A stretch of 21,967 bases of DNA from Holosporaceae bacterium (GTDB lineage Bacteria > Pseudomonadota > Alphaproteobacteria > UBA3830). This document shows, one piece after another, positions 1-8,588 of this stretch. Location of the stretch: assembly GCA_031262635.1 (NCBI GenBank), contig JAISHN010000018.1, positions 1 to 21,967 on the forward strand, in the 5' to 3' direction. The notes beneath the pieces were generated by a model. The model made no database searches. It was not told the origin of the DNA and was given only the letters and a program-made list of their open reading frames with translations. The position numbers were made by a program, and so were the translations under genes. Within the stretch, counting starts at the first letter, position 1. Every line of letters starts with the position of its first letter.

Positions 1-97
1 CATTGCGAGAAGCGAAGCTCGAAGCGCGCCAGAAATGCGGAGAAACCAGTATAAATTCTGGATCGCCGCGTCGGACTGCGTCCTCCTCGCGATGACG
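1..97. repeat. Palindromic intergenic repeat fragment (cattgcgag...gatgacg class)
   Basis: The segment opens with CATTGCGAGAAGCGAAG and closes with CCTCCTCGCGATGACG, so its ends can fold on each other imperfectly. An internal ctggatcgccgcg stretch lies between them. It is related in style to the core palindrome of the elements further along (compare ggatcc...cctcctctaggatgacg) but is a distinct class. It may extend left of the window. The remaining bases up to the first gene (98-225) show no clear promoter or other structure to me. Confidence 0.55.
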
Positions 98-225
98 TAA
101 AAAGGCGTTTTAGGATAACTAGAATGTTTGATATCTCCGCTCTAAATCGATTCTTTTAATCCTTTAGACGGGTTGCAAATAAAGAAAGACAATGATATCG
201 TCCTCCGAAAATTCCAGAGCGCGAT

Positions 226-1488
226 ATGAATACAAAAAATAATAAAAATTTATTTGGATCGATTTTATGGTTTTGCGCCCTTTGTTTTTTTATTTTTAAG
301 TTTGGAAGCTTCTGCGTAATTCCAAATGTTTTTTCTAGAGAATGGCTAAGCTGTTTCTGCAAAAACGAGACGCAACTCGGAACTCTTATGTCCGCGTTTG
401 CTCTTTTCAACGCTATTTTTATGATTCCCGCCGGTATTCTGTTCGATAGATTGAATTCAAAAAAACTTCTTTCGGCGTTGTTTTTCATAGCGTCTTTGGC
501 GACATTTTTCCTAGGGCGAGCCGATTCGTTTGGCGAAGCTTACTTCGCTCAAGCCGTCGTGGGAGCAGCTACGTCTTTCGCCTTTGTCGGTCTTCTGAAA
601 ATATCGACCGAAGTTTACCCTGCTTCCAAGGCTGGATTTATGTCCAGTCTTGGAATCGCGATAGGTTCTTTTTCTCCGGTTCTGCTGACTCCTTATTTTG
701 TTCGCCTAGGAGGCCTGCTTTCCTGGAGAGATTCCGTTAAGATTTTCGCTGCCGTAGGACTTGCGTTCGCTACGCTCGTTTCTATGCTTCCGAAAAGCAA
801 AAGCGACTGCGCTCTAGATTCTCACATAGAAAACGAACCTATTTTAAAATCTCTGAAAGAAATTATATTAGATAGGAATCTGCTATATCTCGGCCTTTAT
901 TCCGTCGCGATGTTCGCTCCTCCTTCGGCCTTAGCCAACGCCTGGGGAACTCATTTTGTAAAAACCGTCTATAACGTCGACGTCGAAAGAGCCGCTTTCG
1001 CTTCCAGCTTGATTTCTTTCGGAACAACCTTGGGCGTTCCTCTTTTAACTCTTATGGCTCAAAAACTAAAAGACTTTAAGAAAGTTATGATTCTCTCAAG
1101 TTCGATATTTGTTCTCCTATTCGCGGCCGTAGTTTGGGCGGAACTTAACTTCTTCGTTCTAGAGGTATTTTTGTTCTTTTTAGGCTTTTTTATGGGCGCT
1201 CAATTCCTGCCGTTCGTTCTACTTTTGGGAATCGTCCCTTCGCAGAGAGCGGCTACGGCTTCCTCGTTCATTAACGCGATAGATTTATTTGGAATATCGA
1301 TCGCCGTTTCTTCCGTCGGATTCTTCCTTGATTTCTTAGCGAATTCCTACGGTTCTTCTATAGAAGCTTCTTCTCCTTTAGCGTTACAAATCGCTTTAAC
1401 GCCTCTTATAATTTTCTCATCTCTCGCTATTTTGATTTCGGCTTTTCTAATAAAGTTTAAAGGAGAGAACAAAAAGGCTCGCGCTTAA
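226..1488 (+). CDS. Major facilitator superfamily transporter
   Basis: The 420-residue protein is almost wholly hydrophobic, with about 12 predicted membrane segments, the usual length and layout of a major facilitator. The loop between the second and third segments carries GILFDRLNSKK (residues 70-80), matching the family's G-x-L-x-D-R-x-G-x-(R/K)-(R/K) signature. A charged central loop around residues 190-215 separates two six-helix halves. It sits in the inner membrane; the substrate cannot be read from the sequence. No clear Shine-Dalgarno site precedes the ATG, so the start is less certain than the frame. It converges on miaA with only 26 bases between the two stops. Confidence 0.85.
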   Translation: MNTKNNKNLFGSILWFCALCFFIFKFGSFCVIPNVFSREWLSCFCKNETQLGTLMSAFALFNAIFMIPAGILFDRLNSKKLLSALFFIASLATFFLGRADSFGEAYFAQAVVGAATSFAFVGLLKISTEVYPASKAGFMSSLGIAIGSFSPVLLTPYFVRLGGLLSWRDSVKIFAAVGLAFATLVSMLPKSKSDCALDSHIENEPILKSLKEIILDRNLLYLGLYSVAMFAPPSALANAWGTHFVKTVYNVDVERAAFASSLISFGTTLGVPLLTLMAQKLKDFKKVMILSSSIFVLLFAAVVWAELNFFVLEVFLFFLGFFMGAQFLPFVLLLGIVPSQRAATASSFINAIDLFGISIAVSSVGFFLDFLANSYGSSIEASSPLALQIALTPLIIFSSLAILISAFLIKFKGENKKARA

Positions 1489-1514
1489 ACGCGGACGATT
1501 TTTATGGTCGAGAA

Positions 1515-2447
1515 TTAATCGCGCTCTTCGCGGATAAGCAAATCGCAGGCAATTTTGCTTCCAAATTCGCAAATTATCTTCGCGGATTTCATTTGATTGC
1601 GAAACCAAGTCGATTGTCTTTTGGCGTATTGTCTGGTTCTAAAGCTTATTAATTGGACGCATTCGTCGAGAGAAATCGCGTTATTTAAAAAAGAAATTAT
1701 CTCTCGATAACCTACCGCGGCGCGTAAAGGTCCGTCGTAGTTTGGATATCTCTCGACAAAGTCTCTTACTTCGTCAATAACGCCGGCTTCTATCATTTTT
1801 TCTATGCGAAGGAGGCATTTTTCATTCAATTTATCTCGCGGAGGCAGCAAAACTATCGACGACGCTTCGCGTTTGGCTTTGCAGCCTTCTTTTTGCCAGC
1901 TGGAAAGCGGCTTTCCGGTGAACGACGCGACTTCGTAGGCTCGCAAAACCCTCTGAGTATCGTTTTTGTTAAGAGTCCCGCATATTTCAGGATCAAGCGC
2001 GATTAATAAGTCGAAAAATTCGTCTTTTCCAACTTCTTTAAACTTTCGCGCGACCTTGTTTCGAAAATCTTGCGGAATTTTTGGAATATTCGAGATTCCA
2101 TTGAGCAAAGCGGATATATAGAAGCCTGTTCCTCCGCAGATTATCGCCGTTTTGTTTTCCTTTCGTAAACGCGCGATTTCTTTCTCGGCCAGATCGAGCC
2201 ATGCGGCGACGGACGAAGTCTCGCGCGGCGACAGTATTCCGTATAAACGATGAGGGATCGACTTTAACATATCGTCGGACGGATAAGCGGTTAACGTTTT
2301 TAGCTCGTTATATAACTGAACGCTGTCGGCGTTGATAATTTCCGCTTCGACTCCGCGAGCGTCGCGCAAATGTTGGGCGAGATTTAGGGCGAGATCGGAC
2401 TTTCCCGACGCGGTCGGGCCGGCGATGACTATTAAATCTGACGCCAC
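1515..2447 (-). CDS. miaA: tRNA dimethylallyltransferase MiaA
   Basis: MiaA transfers a dimethylallyl group to N6 of adenosine 37 in tRNAs that read codons starting with U. The 310-residue protein has the P-loop GPTASGKS (residues 10-17), the DSVQLY substrate motif (41-46), GGTGFY (105-110) and the C-terminal TRQYAKRQSTWFRN motif, so it looks complete and functional. Length is normal for the family. The start is a GTG lying 16 bases inside the end of degP, which implies translational coupling as the last gene of the hflK-hflC-degP-miaA operon. Identification is secure; only the exact start is open to doubt because the ribosome site is weak. Confidence 0.96.
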   Translation of the reverse strand: MASDLIVIAGPTASGKSDLALNLAQHLRDARGVEAEIINADSVQLYNELKTLTAYPSDDMLKSIPHRLYGILSPRETSSVAAWLDLAEKEIARLRKENKTAIICGGTGFYISALLNGISNIPKIPQDFRNKVARKFKEVGKDEFFDLLIALDPEICGTLNKNDTQRVLRAYEVASFTGKPLSSWQKEGCKAKREASSIVLLPPRDKLNEKCLLRIEKMIEAGVIDEVRDFVERYPNYDGPLRAAVGYREIISFLNNAISLDECVQLISFRTRQYAKRQSTWFRNQMKSAKIICEFGSKIACDLLIREERD

Positions 2448-3946
2448 TTTACTTTAAATCCGTCTTCTTTGTTATTTTCAATAACGCCGCCTCTATCGCT
2501 TTCGGAAAGCGTCGGCGTTTCGATAGGATTAAAATTCACGACCACATAATCCGATTTTCGGCTTTGAGGATCAAAAATATATAGAGCTAACTCTTTGTCC
2601 TCTCTTATAGCTGGATTTTGAGATAATTTTCGCAGTTCGTTTTTTAAATCCAAGACATTGGAAACTTCCGCTTGATTTACGGTTAAAATCACGTCGCCTA
2701 CAGCCAAGTCGCTTTGAGGATTTTCAACGTAAGAGATTAAAGCGCCGTTTATATTCTCCGGTATATCGAAACTTTTGCGAAGCTCCTGAGTCAATTCAGT
2801 TATTCCAAGCTCAAGTCCGTCGATTTTTTCGTATGGGATTTCCATTTTTTCAGGAGAATCGTCGTAATCATAATGGAAATCATCGTCGTTGCCGACTCCT
2901 ACTTTTACGCTAAACTTCATGACCGTCTTATTTCTAATAATCTGAACGGGGATGATTCTACCTATAGGAAGAGAGCTTAAGACAAACTCTAAGTTTGCGT
3001 TTTCAGTAATCGCTTCGTCGTTCAGCGAGGTCAAAATGTCGCCGATCTGAATTCCCGCAACAGCTGCCGGAGAATTTTTTTTGACCTTTGAAATCACGCA
3101 GCCGTATTGCTTGCCGAGTCCCAACGCCTTAGCCGCTTTTTTTCTTAGAGGAGACACCTCTATGCCTAGCCAACTGCGTTGCATTTTCCCATGGTCTCTC
3201 AACTCCCTTATGACTTTTTTCAGCATATTTGAAGGAATCGCAAAATTAATTCCCGCGCTATGAGCGCCGTCGGAGAAAAATACCGTTATCATGCCGACGA
3301 CTTCTCCGTTGTATGTGATAAGAGGCCCGCCCGAGTTGCCGTAATTGACGGCCGCGTCCGTTTGGAGATATGAAACTAAGTCTCCGCCGGTTCCAAGCTC
3401 CGCAATTTGGCTCGACAAATTCCGTCCTTTATAGGATATGATCCCCGACGTTACGGTTTTTCCGAAACCAAACGGATTTCCTATTGCTATGACCGGCTCG
3501 CCTATCTCCGCTTTATCCGAGTCCGCGAATTGTACTTTTGGAAGCTTTAAGTCCGTCTCTATTTTTAGCAAAGCGATGTCCGAACGCTCGTCTTTTCCAA
3601 TGACTTTTGCGATATACTCTGAGCCGTCGTATAAGACGATTTTTATTTTATCGGCGGAATCAATTACATGGCAATTTGTAACGATATATCCGTTTTCGTC
3701 GATAATAAAACCGGCTCCGTCCGAAGATTCTTTTTTGCCGTTCGCTCTGTCGGACGGATTTTGATCGGACACGATCACGTCGACGACGCAATTTATCAAA
3801 TGCTGAATTCCGCCCTTGACTCCCGATCTGCCTGAAGAAGCGCCGGACGCTTGAACGCCAAAAGCTAAGAGGAAAAACGCGACTAAAAACGCTAGACGTT
3901 GTTTCTTAGCCGCCGCGCTCTTAGCGATGACGAATTTGAAATTCAT
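2432..3946 (-). CDS. degP: DegP/HtrA-family periplasmic serine protease (Do-like)
   Basis: This 504-residue protein is an HtrA-family protease and chaperone of the cell envelope. An N-terminal hydrophobic segment (about residues 18-34) followed by small residues is a signal peptide. The trypsin-like domain has the complete triad: His93 in TNCHVID, Asp123 in RSDIALLKIE and Ser205 in YGNSGGPL. Two PDZ domains follow, roughly 255-350 and 370-470; the second is the more divergent. The ATG overlaps the hflC stop as ATGA, with GGAG just upstream inside hflC. The hflK-hflC-degP order is common in Alphaproteobacteria, where HtrA and the HflKC complex both act on envelope protein quality. DegP, DegQ and MucD cannot be separated here, so the symbol is indicative. 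Confidence 0.93.
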   Translation of the reverse strand: MNFKFVIAKSAAAKKQRLAFLVAFFLLAFGVQASGASSGRSGVKGGIQHLINCVVDVIVSDQNPSDRANGKKESSDGAGFIIDENGYIVTNCHVIDSADKIKIVLYDGSEYIAKVIGKDERSDIALLKIETDLKLPKVQFADSDKAEIGEPVIAIGNPFGFGKTVTSGIISYKGRNLSSQIAELGTGGDLVSYLQTDAAVNYGNSGGPLITYNGEVVGMITVFFSDGAHSAGINFAIPSNMLKKVIRELRDHGKMQRSWLGIEVSPLRKKAAKALGLGKQYGCVISKVKKNSPAAVAGIQIGDILTSLNDEAITENANLEFVLSSLPIGRIIPVQIIRNKTVMKFSVKVGVGNDDDFHYDYDDSPEKMEIPYEKIDGLELGITELTQELRKSFDIPENINGALISYVENPQSDLAVGDVILTVNQAEVSNVLDLKNELRKLSQNPAIREDKELALYIFDPQSRKSDYVVVNFNPIETPTLSESDRGGVIENNKEDGFKVKWRQI

Positions 3947-4806
3947 AACGCTCCAGTCCCTTTCATAGCGTTAAAAAACTCGCTTTTCGGAGAAATAACG
4001 AAGGTCGTATTTTTCTCGTCAAACGCCGCGCGATACGCTTCCAGCGATTGGAAAAACGCGAAGAAATTTTTATCCTTCGAGAAAGCTTCCGTATAAATCT
4101 TATTCGCTTCAAACTCTCCTTCGGCGATTAAAATCTGCACTTTTGTATTAGCCTCGGATAGAGCGATCGCATTTTCCTTGTCCGCCGTGGATTTTATGAC
4201 CTGAGCCATCTCCACGCCTTTTGCCCGCAGTTCCCGCGCTTCTCTTTCTCTTTCGCTGATCATTCTCTTACAGATCGCCTCGCTGTTTTGCGGCGGAAGA
4301 TCGGTCTTGCGAATTCTCACGTCGACTACGTCTATGCCGAATCTCTGGCCGGCTTTGTTTACCTTATCGCGAATCTTGTTCATCGTTGAAATTCTGTCGT
4401 CCGAAAGCAAAGACGACAGGCTGACCTTTCCGAGAACGCTGCTTAGACTGCCTAGAACGACCGAATGCAATCTGGCCAGAATTCCGCGTTCGCTTCCGAC
4501 CGCTTGATAAAATTTCAGCGGCTCGGTTATGCGATATCGTCCGAAAGCGTCCACCACGATGCGTCTTTTATCGCCAAGCGTAACTTCAAGCGCGGAAAGT
4601 TCTACGCTCATCAATCTCTTATCAAATACGACGACGTTTTCGAGAAACGGAATTTTTAAGTGAAGCCCAGGGTTTTTTATAATTCTAACCGGCTCTCCCA
4701 ATCTTGTTACGACCGCTTGCTGTATCTGATTGATCGTGAACATACCGCTTAAAACCAAGAGCGCGGCGAATATAATCGCCAAAAAAGAAGTAGTTTTTGT
4801 ATTCAT
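3943..4806 (-). CDS. hflC: HflC, SPFH-domain regulator of the FtsH protease
   Basis: The 287-residue protein has one N-terminal membrane segment (about residues 8-28) followed by a prohibitin/SPFH domain with the typical RLGEPVRIIKNPGLHLKIPF stretch. A charged helical region rich in Arg, Glu and Ala (about 185-230) then forms the periplasmic cage wall. HflC pairs with HflK to surround hexameric FtsH in the inner membrane and limit its access to membrane substrates. The ATG is three bases after the hflK stop, with GGAG inside the end of hflK. The 3' end overlaps degP by four bases. Identification is firm from sequence and from the hflK neighbour. Confidence 0.95.
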   Translation of the reverse strand: MNTKTTSFLAIIFAALLVLSGMFTINQIQQAVVTRLGEPVRIIKNPGLHLKIPFLENVVVFDKRLMSVELSALEVTLGDKRRIVVDAFGRYRITEPLKFYQAVGSERGILARLHSVVLGSLSSVLGKVSLSSLLSDDRISTMNKIRDKVNKAGQRFGIDVVDVRIRKTDLPPQNSEAICKRMISEREREARELRAKGVEMAQVIKSTADKENAIALSEANTKVQILIAEGEFEANKIYTEAFSKDKNFFAFFQSLEAYRAAFDEKNTTFVISPKSEFFNAMKGTGAL

Positions 4807-4809
4807 ATT

Positions 4810-5874
4810 TTAAATCTCCGCTTTTGCGATTTTATTTTTGTTTAATTCCGTCAGCGGAAGGTACGGCACGGATTTTACGTCGCTATCTATTATAATTTTA
4901 TTAACGGTTTTTAAAACGTCCCGTATATTTTCTATATATAACCGCTTGGAAACTATATCGGGAGCAAGTTTGTACTGCGAATAAGCGGACAAAAACCTTG
5001 CGACCGCTCCGCGAGCCGTTTCTATAATGGAACGCTTCGTAGATTCTCCGCGATTGATTCTCTCGGCGATCAAACCGCGGGTTCTAGCCCGCGTGTCTCG
5101 ATCGTAAGCCTCCGCTTTGTTCTTTTCGCTCTGCTGCTCGGCCTGCGCTCGCTCCACGTCTCTAAAAGAATCGATCACCGAAGCCGGCGGTTCTACTCGC
5201 TGTAGTTCGACGCGAACGATTTCAACGCCCATTTTGTATTCGTCGACCAAAGCTTGCAGGCTTTCTCTCGCTTTTTGCTGAATCTCTCCTCTACCGTCCG
5301 TTTGGACGTAGGTAAAGGGAGTTTGACCGACTATCTCTCGCATCACGCTCTCGGCTAAAGCTCTAATGGTAACCTCAGGCGATTTTGCATTGAAAAGATA
5401 ATCTTCAACGCCGTCTTCCTTGATTTTCCACAGAACGCTAAAGCTAATGTTTGCGAGATTCGAGTCGCCGGTTAAAACTAAGCTTTCTTCCTGTTGGCTC
5501 GAAGAAGACGCTCCGATATCTATTTGATTTACCTTAGTAACTCTTTGCAGAACAACCTCTTCAAACGGGTACGGCAGAATGTATTGCAAACCAGGGCCGA
5601 CTGTGCGAGCCCACTTTCCGAATCTTAGTACGACTCCGCGTTCGTCGTACTGAACTTGATAAAATCCCGAGACTAAATACAACGCCGCAATAATGATCGC
5701 CGGATATTTAAAATTTGAGAACGACGGACTGTCTCCGCCGTCGCTTTTACGATTTTTTTCGCTAAATCCAAAATTCTTTTTTAGCCGTTCTATAAAGTTG
5801 GAAAAAAAATTTTCGTCCGAGCGATTCTTTTCCGACGGCTCTTCTTCATCTTCCCACGGATTTTTTGAAGACAT
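4810..5874 (-). CDS. hflK: HflK, SPFH-domain partner of HflC
   Basis: HflK forms the FtsH-associated membrane cage with HflC. The N-terminal about 55 residues are polar and acidic (NPWEDEEEP near the start), as in HflK proteins. One membrane segment (about residues 57-74) follows, then the SPFH domain with ERGVVLRFGKWARTVGPGL and YILPYPFEEV, and a charged coiled-coil region rich in Glu, Gln and Arg. I chose the ATG at 5874 (354 residues) because GAGAGAGGAA sits seven bases upstream. An in-frame TTG at 5892 would run through that ribosome site. It is the first gene of the hflK-hflC-degP-miaA operon, divergent from iscS across about 200 bases. Confidence 0.94.
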   Translation of the reverse strand: MSSKNPWEDEEEPSEKNRSDENFFSNFIERLKKNFGFSEKNRKSDGGDSPSFSNFKYPAIIIAALYLVSGFYQVQYDERGVVLRFGKWARTVGPGLQYILPYPFEEVVLQRVTKVNQIDIGASSSSQQEESLVLTGDSNLANISFSVLWKIKEDGVEDYLFNAKSPEVTIRALAESVMREIVGQTPFTYVQTDGRGEIQQKARESLQALVDEYKMGVEIVRVELQRVEPPASVIDSFRDVERAQAEQQSEKNKAEAYDRDTRARTRGLIAERINRGESTKRSIIETARGAVARFLSAYSQYKLAPDIVSKRLYIENIRDVLKTVNKIIIDSDVKSVPYLPLTELNKNKIAKAEI

Positions 5875-6052
5875 GCGACGTTCCTCTCTCAAAATCGCAG
5901 CAGTTTATCAAATTTTTAACGACGCGAATATAGAAATAATTGAGAAGGATTATTTATAAAGATAAAATTTAGATAAAAAACGAGAAAATATAAAAACCGC
6001 GCGGCTTTTCTCTTCTTAAAAAATCATTTAAAACGCGGTCGCGTTAGCTTAT

Positions 6053-6058
6053 TATAAT
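6053..6058 (+). promoter_or_regulatory. Possible -10 element for iscS
   Basis: A perfect TATAAT lies 24 bases before the iscS start. No good -35 hexamer sits at the usual distance; the nearest AT-rich match (TTTAAA at 6027-6032) is 20 bases away. A regulator-dependent promoter is therefore possible, but this rests on the -10 alone. Confidence 0.35.
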
Positions 6059-6082
6059 CGCAAAAATCAAACGGCTAAAATT

Positions 6083-7243
6083 ATGTCTCGCAATATTATT
6101 TATCTAGATTATCAAGCGACGACTCCTTGCGACAGGAGAGTCTTCGACGAAATGGCTCCGTATTTTTGCGAAGAATACGGCAATCCTCATTCTACGCACG
6201 CGATGGGATTGCGAGCGAAAGAAGCGATCGAGACGGCCAGAAGCAAAGTCGCCGATATTATAGGCGCGGCCGATCCGAAGGAGATTATATTTACGTCGGG
6301 AGCGACTGAATCTAATAATCTCGCTATTCAAGGAATCGCTCGTTCTTACAGAGAAAAAGGCGATCGAATAATAACGAGCGCCATAGAACACAAATGCGTT
6401 TTAGAAGCCTCCGCCGCGTTGAAACGCGAGGGGTTCGACGTAGTCAGAGTTCCAGTCTTAGAAAACGGAATCGTCGATTTGCAAGAGCTGGAAAAAGCGA
6501 TAAACGATAGGACAATCCTGGTTTCTATCATGACTGTAAACAATGAAATCGGGACTATCCAACCAATCGACGAAATCAGCGAGATCTGTAAACGAAAAGG
6601 CGCGCTTTTTCACACCGACGCGGCTCAAGCGGTCGGAAAAATAAAAGTCGACGCCTCTAAAGTCGACTTAATGAGCGTCTCCGGCCACAAAATTTACGGC
6701 CCGAAAGGAATCGGAGCCTTATATGTTCGCATGAATCCGCGGGTTAAACTGACTCCAATATTCTTCGGAGGCGGACAAGAACGCGGCGCGCGTTCCGGCA
6801 CTTTGCCGACTCCTCTCTGCGTCGGCTTTGGAAAGGCGTGCGAGATCGCGAAACAAGAAATGGCGGAGGAAAGCGCGAAGCTGACGAAGTTTAAAGATTA
6901 TTTTTTGAAAAAAATCTTCGACAACCTAACTAAAGTTTATTTGAACGGAGACGCGGTTCGCAGAATACCAGGCTGCGTCAACCTAAGCTTCGAAGGAGTC
7001 GAAGGCGAATCTATAATGCTCGGAATGCCGGAAGTTTGCGTCTCCTCGGGATCGGCGTGCACGTCGGAGTCGCTGCAGCCGTCTTACGTCATAGAGGCGA
7101 TAGCTACGCGGGAAGAGCTGGCTCATTCTTCGCTGCGCATAGGATTCGGCAGGTTTACGACGTTCGAGGAGGTCGATTACTTCGCTTCAAAACTTATCGA
7201 GGTCGTAAATAGACTCCGCGATATGAGTCCGCTTTGGGCTTAA
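6083..7243 (+). CDS. iscS: Cysteine desulfurase, IscS type
   Basis: The protein takes sulfur from cysteine as a persulfide for Fe-S cluster assembly and tRNA thiolation, using PLP. The 386-residue sequence has YLDYQATTP at the N-terminus, the PLP lysine Lys203 in SVSGHKIYGPKG, the cofactor His103 in IEHK, and the mobile-loop nucleophile Cys326 in CVSSGSACTSESLQPSYV. The long active-site loop and the C-terminal LRDMSPLWA tail are of IscS type, not SufS. It stands alone: no iscU, iscA, hscA, hscB, fdx or iscR neighbour is present in the window, so scaffold genes must lie elsewhere. No clear Shine-Dalgarno site is visible. Confidence 0.95.
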   Translation: MSRNIIYLDYQATTPCDRRVFDEMAPYFCEEYGNPHSTHAMGLRAKEAIETARSKVADIIGAADPKEIIFTSGATESNNLAIQGIARSYREKGDRIITSAIEHKCVLEASAALKREGFDVVRVPVLENGIVDLQELEKAINDRTILVSIMTVNNEIGTIQPIDEISEICKRKGALFHTDAAQAVGKIKVDASKVDLMSVSGHKIYGPKGIGALYVRMNPRVKLTPIFFGGGQERGARSGTLPTPLCVGFGKACEIAKQEMAEESAKLTKFKDYFLKKIFDNLTKVYLNGDAVRRIPGCVNLSFEGVEGESIMLGMPEVCVSSGSACTSESLQPSYVIEAIATREELAHSSLRIGFGRFTTFEEVDYFASKLIEVVNRLRDMSPLWA

Positions 7244-7269
7244 GATCGAGCTTTGCTCTTTTTATAGAA

Positions 7270-7514
7270 TAGGCTATGTTAGGAAAGATTTTGTTCGTCG
7301 TCTCTCTACGTCATCCTGAGCAAGGCGAAGGATCCGTACGGCAAGTACGCCGGAAAAGCGCATGGATCCTTCGGCCTGCGGCCTCTAGGATGACGGAGAA
7401 GGAAGAAGCTTCGCGAATTCACGCGCCTAGCAACGACTTATTGCGGAGTATAAATCTCTTGTTTCAGCAAAAATAGCCTCATACTGCTCATCGCATTTTT
7501 CCTAACGGAACCTA
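7270..7514 (+). mobile_element. MITE-like element copy 1 (forward)
   Basis: About 245 bp bounded by TAGGCTATGTTAGGAAAGA on the left and TTTTTCCTAACGGAACCTA on the right, which are imperfect terminal inverted repeats. It contains a palindromic core (7309-7395) that opens with CGTCATCCTGAG and closes with AGGATGACG, with two ggatcc motifs inside. A conserved right half reads ...cgcgcctagcaacgactt... and ...tttcagcaaaaatagcctc.... It encodes no protein; the 66-codon open frame across it recurs in other copies only because the DNA is repeated. It fills most of the gap between iscS and tRNA-Asn. The rest of that gap (7515-7601) shows nothing definite. Confidence 0.8.
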
Positions 7515-7601
7515 ACAAAATAAAAAAATGCGGGGATTTTAAATTTTCTTCGAATGGAGTCTAGTATTTTCCGAGTTTTTCTGATAATCGTATCGCGGTG
7601 T

Positions 7602-7676
7602 TCCTCGGTAGCTCAGAGGTAGAGCAAGTGGCTGTTAACCACTGGGTCGGCGGTTCGATCCCGTCCCGAGGAGCCA
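7602..7676 (+). tRNA. tRNA-Asn (GTT anticodon)
   Basis: The acceptor stem TCCTCGG pairs with CCGAGGA, followed by discriminator G and an encoded CCA. The anticodon arm GTGGCTGTTAACCAC puts GTT in the loop, which reads Asn codons. The T-arm contains GGTTCGATCCC and the D-arm AGCTCAGAGGTAGAGC. All canonical elements are present, so it should be functional. Confidence 0.97.
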
Positions 7677-7796
7677 TCTATGATTTGAAAGCCTCTTTCC
7701 GTCTTCTCAAGAACAATAACAACGACTGAAAAATCAAAAACTTTGCTATTTGTTCGCCTTTACGAATCCTCGCGTTTTATCGTATTATTTTGAGCC

Positions 7797-8522
7797 ATGA
7801 AAATAATATCTTGGAATGTAAATTCGATTAGAGCTCGCATAGAGAGCGTTTTGGAAGTCGCGAAGCGGGAAGATCCCGACGTTTTTCTGTTGCAGGAAAC
7901 TCGCGTTGAAGATTTTCAGTTTCCGAGGGAATTTTTTGAAGATCTTGGATATAACGTCGCCGTAAGAGGCGAAAAAGGCCGAAACGGAGTCGCGATTTTT
8001 TCCAAACATATTTTGGAAGAAGTTAATTGTGATTTTTCGGAAGAAGCCCGCTATATAGAAGCGTTTACCGGCGGAATATTCGTCGCTTCCATATACGTTG
8101 TAAACGGCCAAGAGGTCGACGCTCCAAAATATTTTGAGAAATTAGATTTTTTAAGCGATCTGCGGGAGAAATTTTTGCATTTTAAGAACGAAACCTTCGT
8201 CGCCGGCGGGGACTATAACGTAGCCCCCTACCCTCGCGATATTTACATCGACGGATACGAAGGCATTTGCGGAAGCCCGCGAGAAAGAGAAGCGATAAAG
8301 CGTTTGCGAGAAATCGGTTACAGAGATACGTTGGAAGACGGCGGCTTTACGTGGTGGAGCTATCGCCAACGCGGATTCGCTAAAGACAACGGATTCAGAT
8401 TAGATCAATTTTATTTGTCGTCAAAGGCTCAAGAAATATTTTCGAACGGAAAGGTTTTGCGTTACGCGAGAGAGCTGCCGCGTCCGTCCGACCACGCTCC
8501 GATAATGTGCGAATTGAGATGA
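7797..8522 (+). CDS. xthA: Exodeoxyribonuclease III (AP endonuclease)
   Basis: This is a Mg-dependent AP endonuclease and 3'-exonuclease of base excision repair in the exonuclease-endonuclease-phosphatase fold. The 241-residue protein has ISWNVNSIRARI (4-15), catalytic Glu34 in LLQETRV, NGVAIFSK, the GGDYNVAP metal/catalytic motif, and RLDQFYLS and SDHAPIM at the C-terminus. Length is a little below the about 260 residues usual for XthA, but no motif is missing. The FTWWSYRQRGFAKDNGFRLD stretch places it in the E. coli XthA-like group. A C-terminal remnant of a second, different family member lies at 15137-15379. The GT25 gene starts 66 bases downstream. Confidence 0.95.
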   Translation: MKIISWNVNSIRARIESVLEVAKREDPDVFLLQETRVEDFQFPREFFEDLGYNVAVRGEKGRNGVAIFSKHILEEVNCDFSEEARYIEAFTGGIFVASIYVVNGQEVDAPKYFEKLDFLSDLREKFLHFKNETFVAGGDYNVAPYPRDIYIDGYEGICGSPREREAIKRLREIGYRDTLEDGGFTWWSYRQRGFAKDNGFRLDQFYLSSKAQEIFSNGKVLRYARELPRPSDHAPIMCELR

Positions 8523-8588
8523 GAAAGATTGACTTCTACAAGGATGATGGAAATGCACGACGACGATATAGCGGGAGGACTCCCTAAA

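Noticed and set aside
3438..3764. Plus-strand open frames inside hflK, hflC and degP (for example 3081-3263, 3438-3764, 4307-4507)
   Set aside because: They are shadows of well-supported minus-strand genes, without ribosome sites or family features.
7244..7265. Possible terminator after iscS (gagctttgctcttttt)
   Set aside because: The stem has only four base pairs; too weak to call despite the T run.
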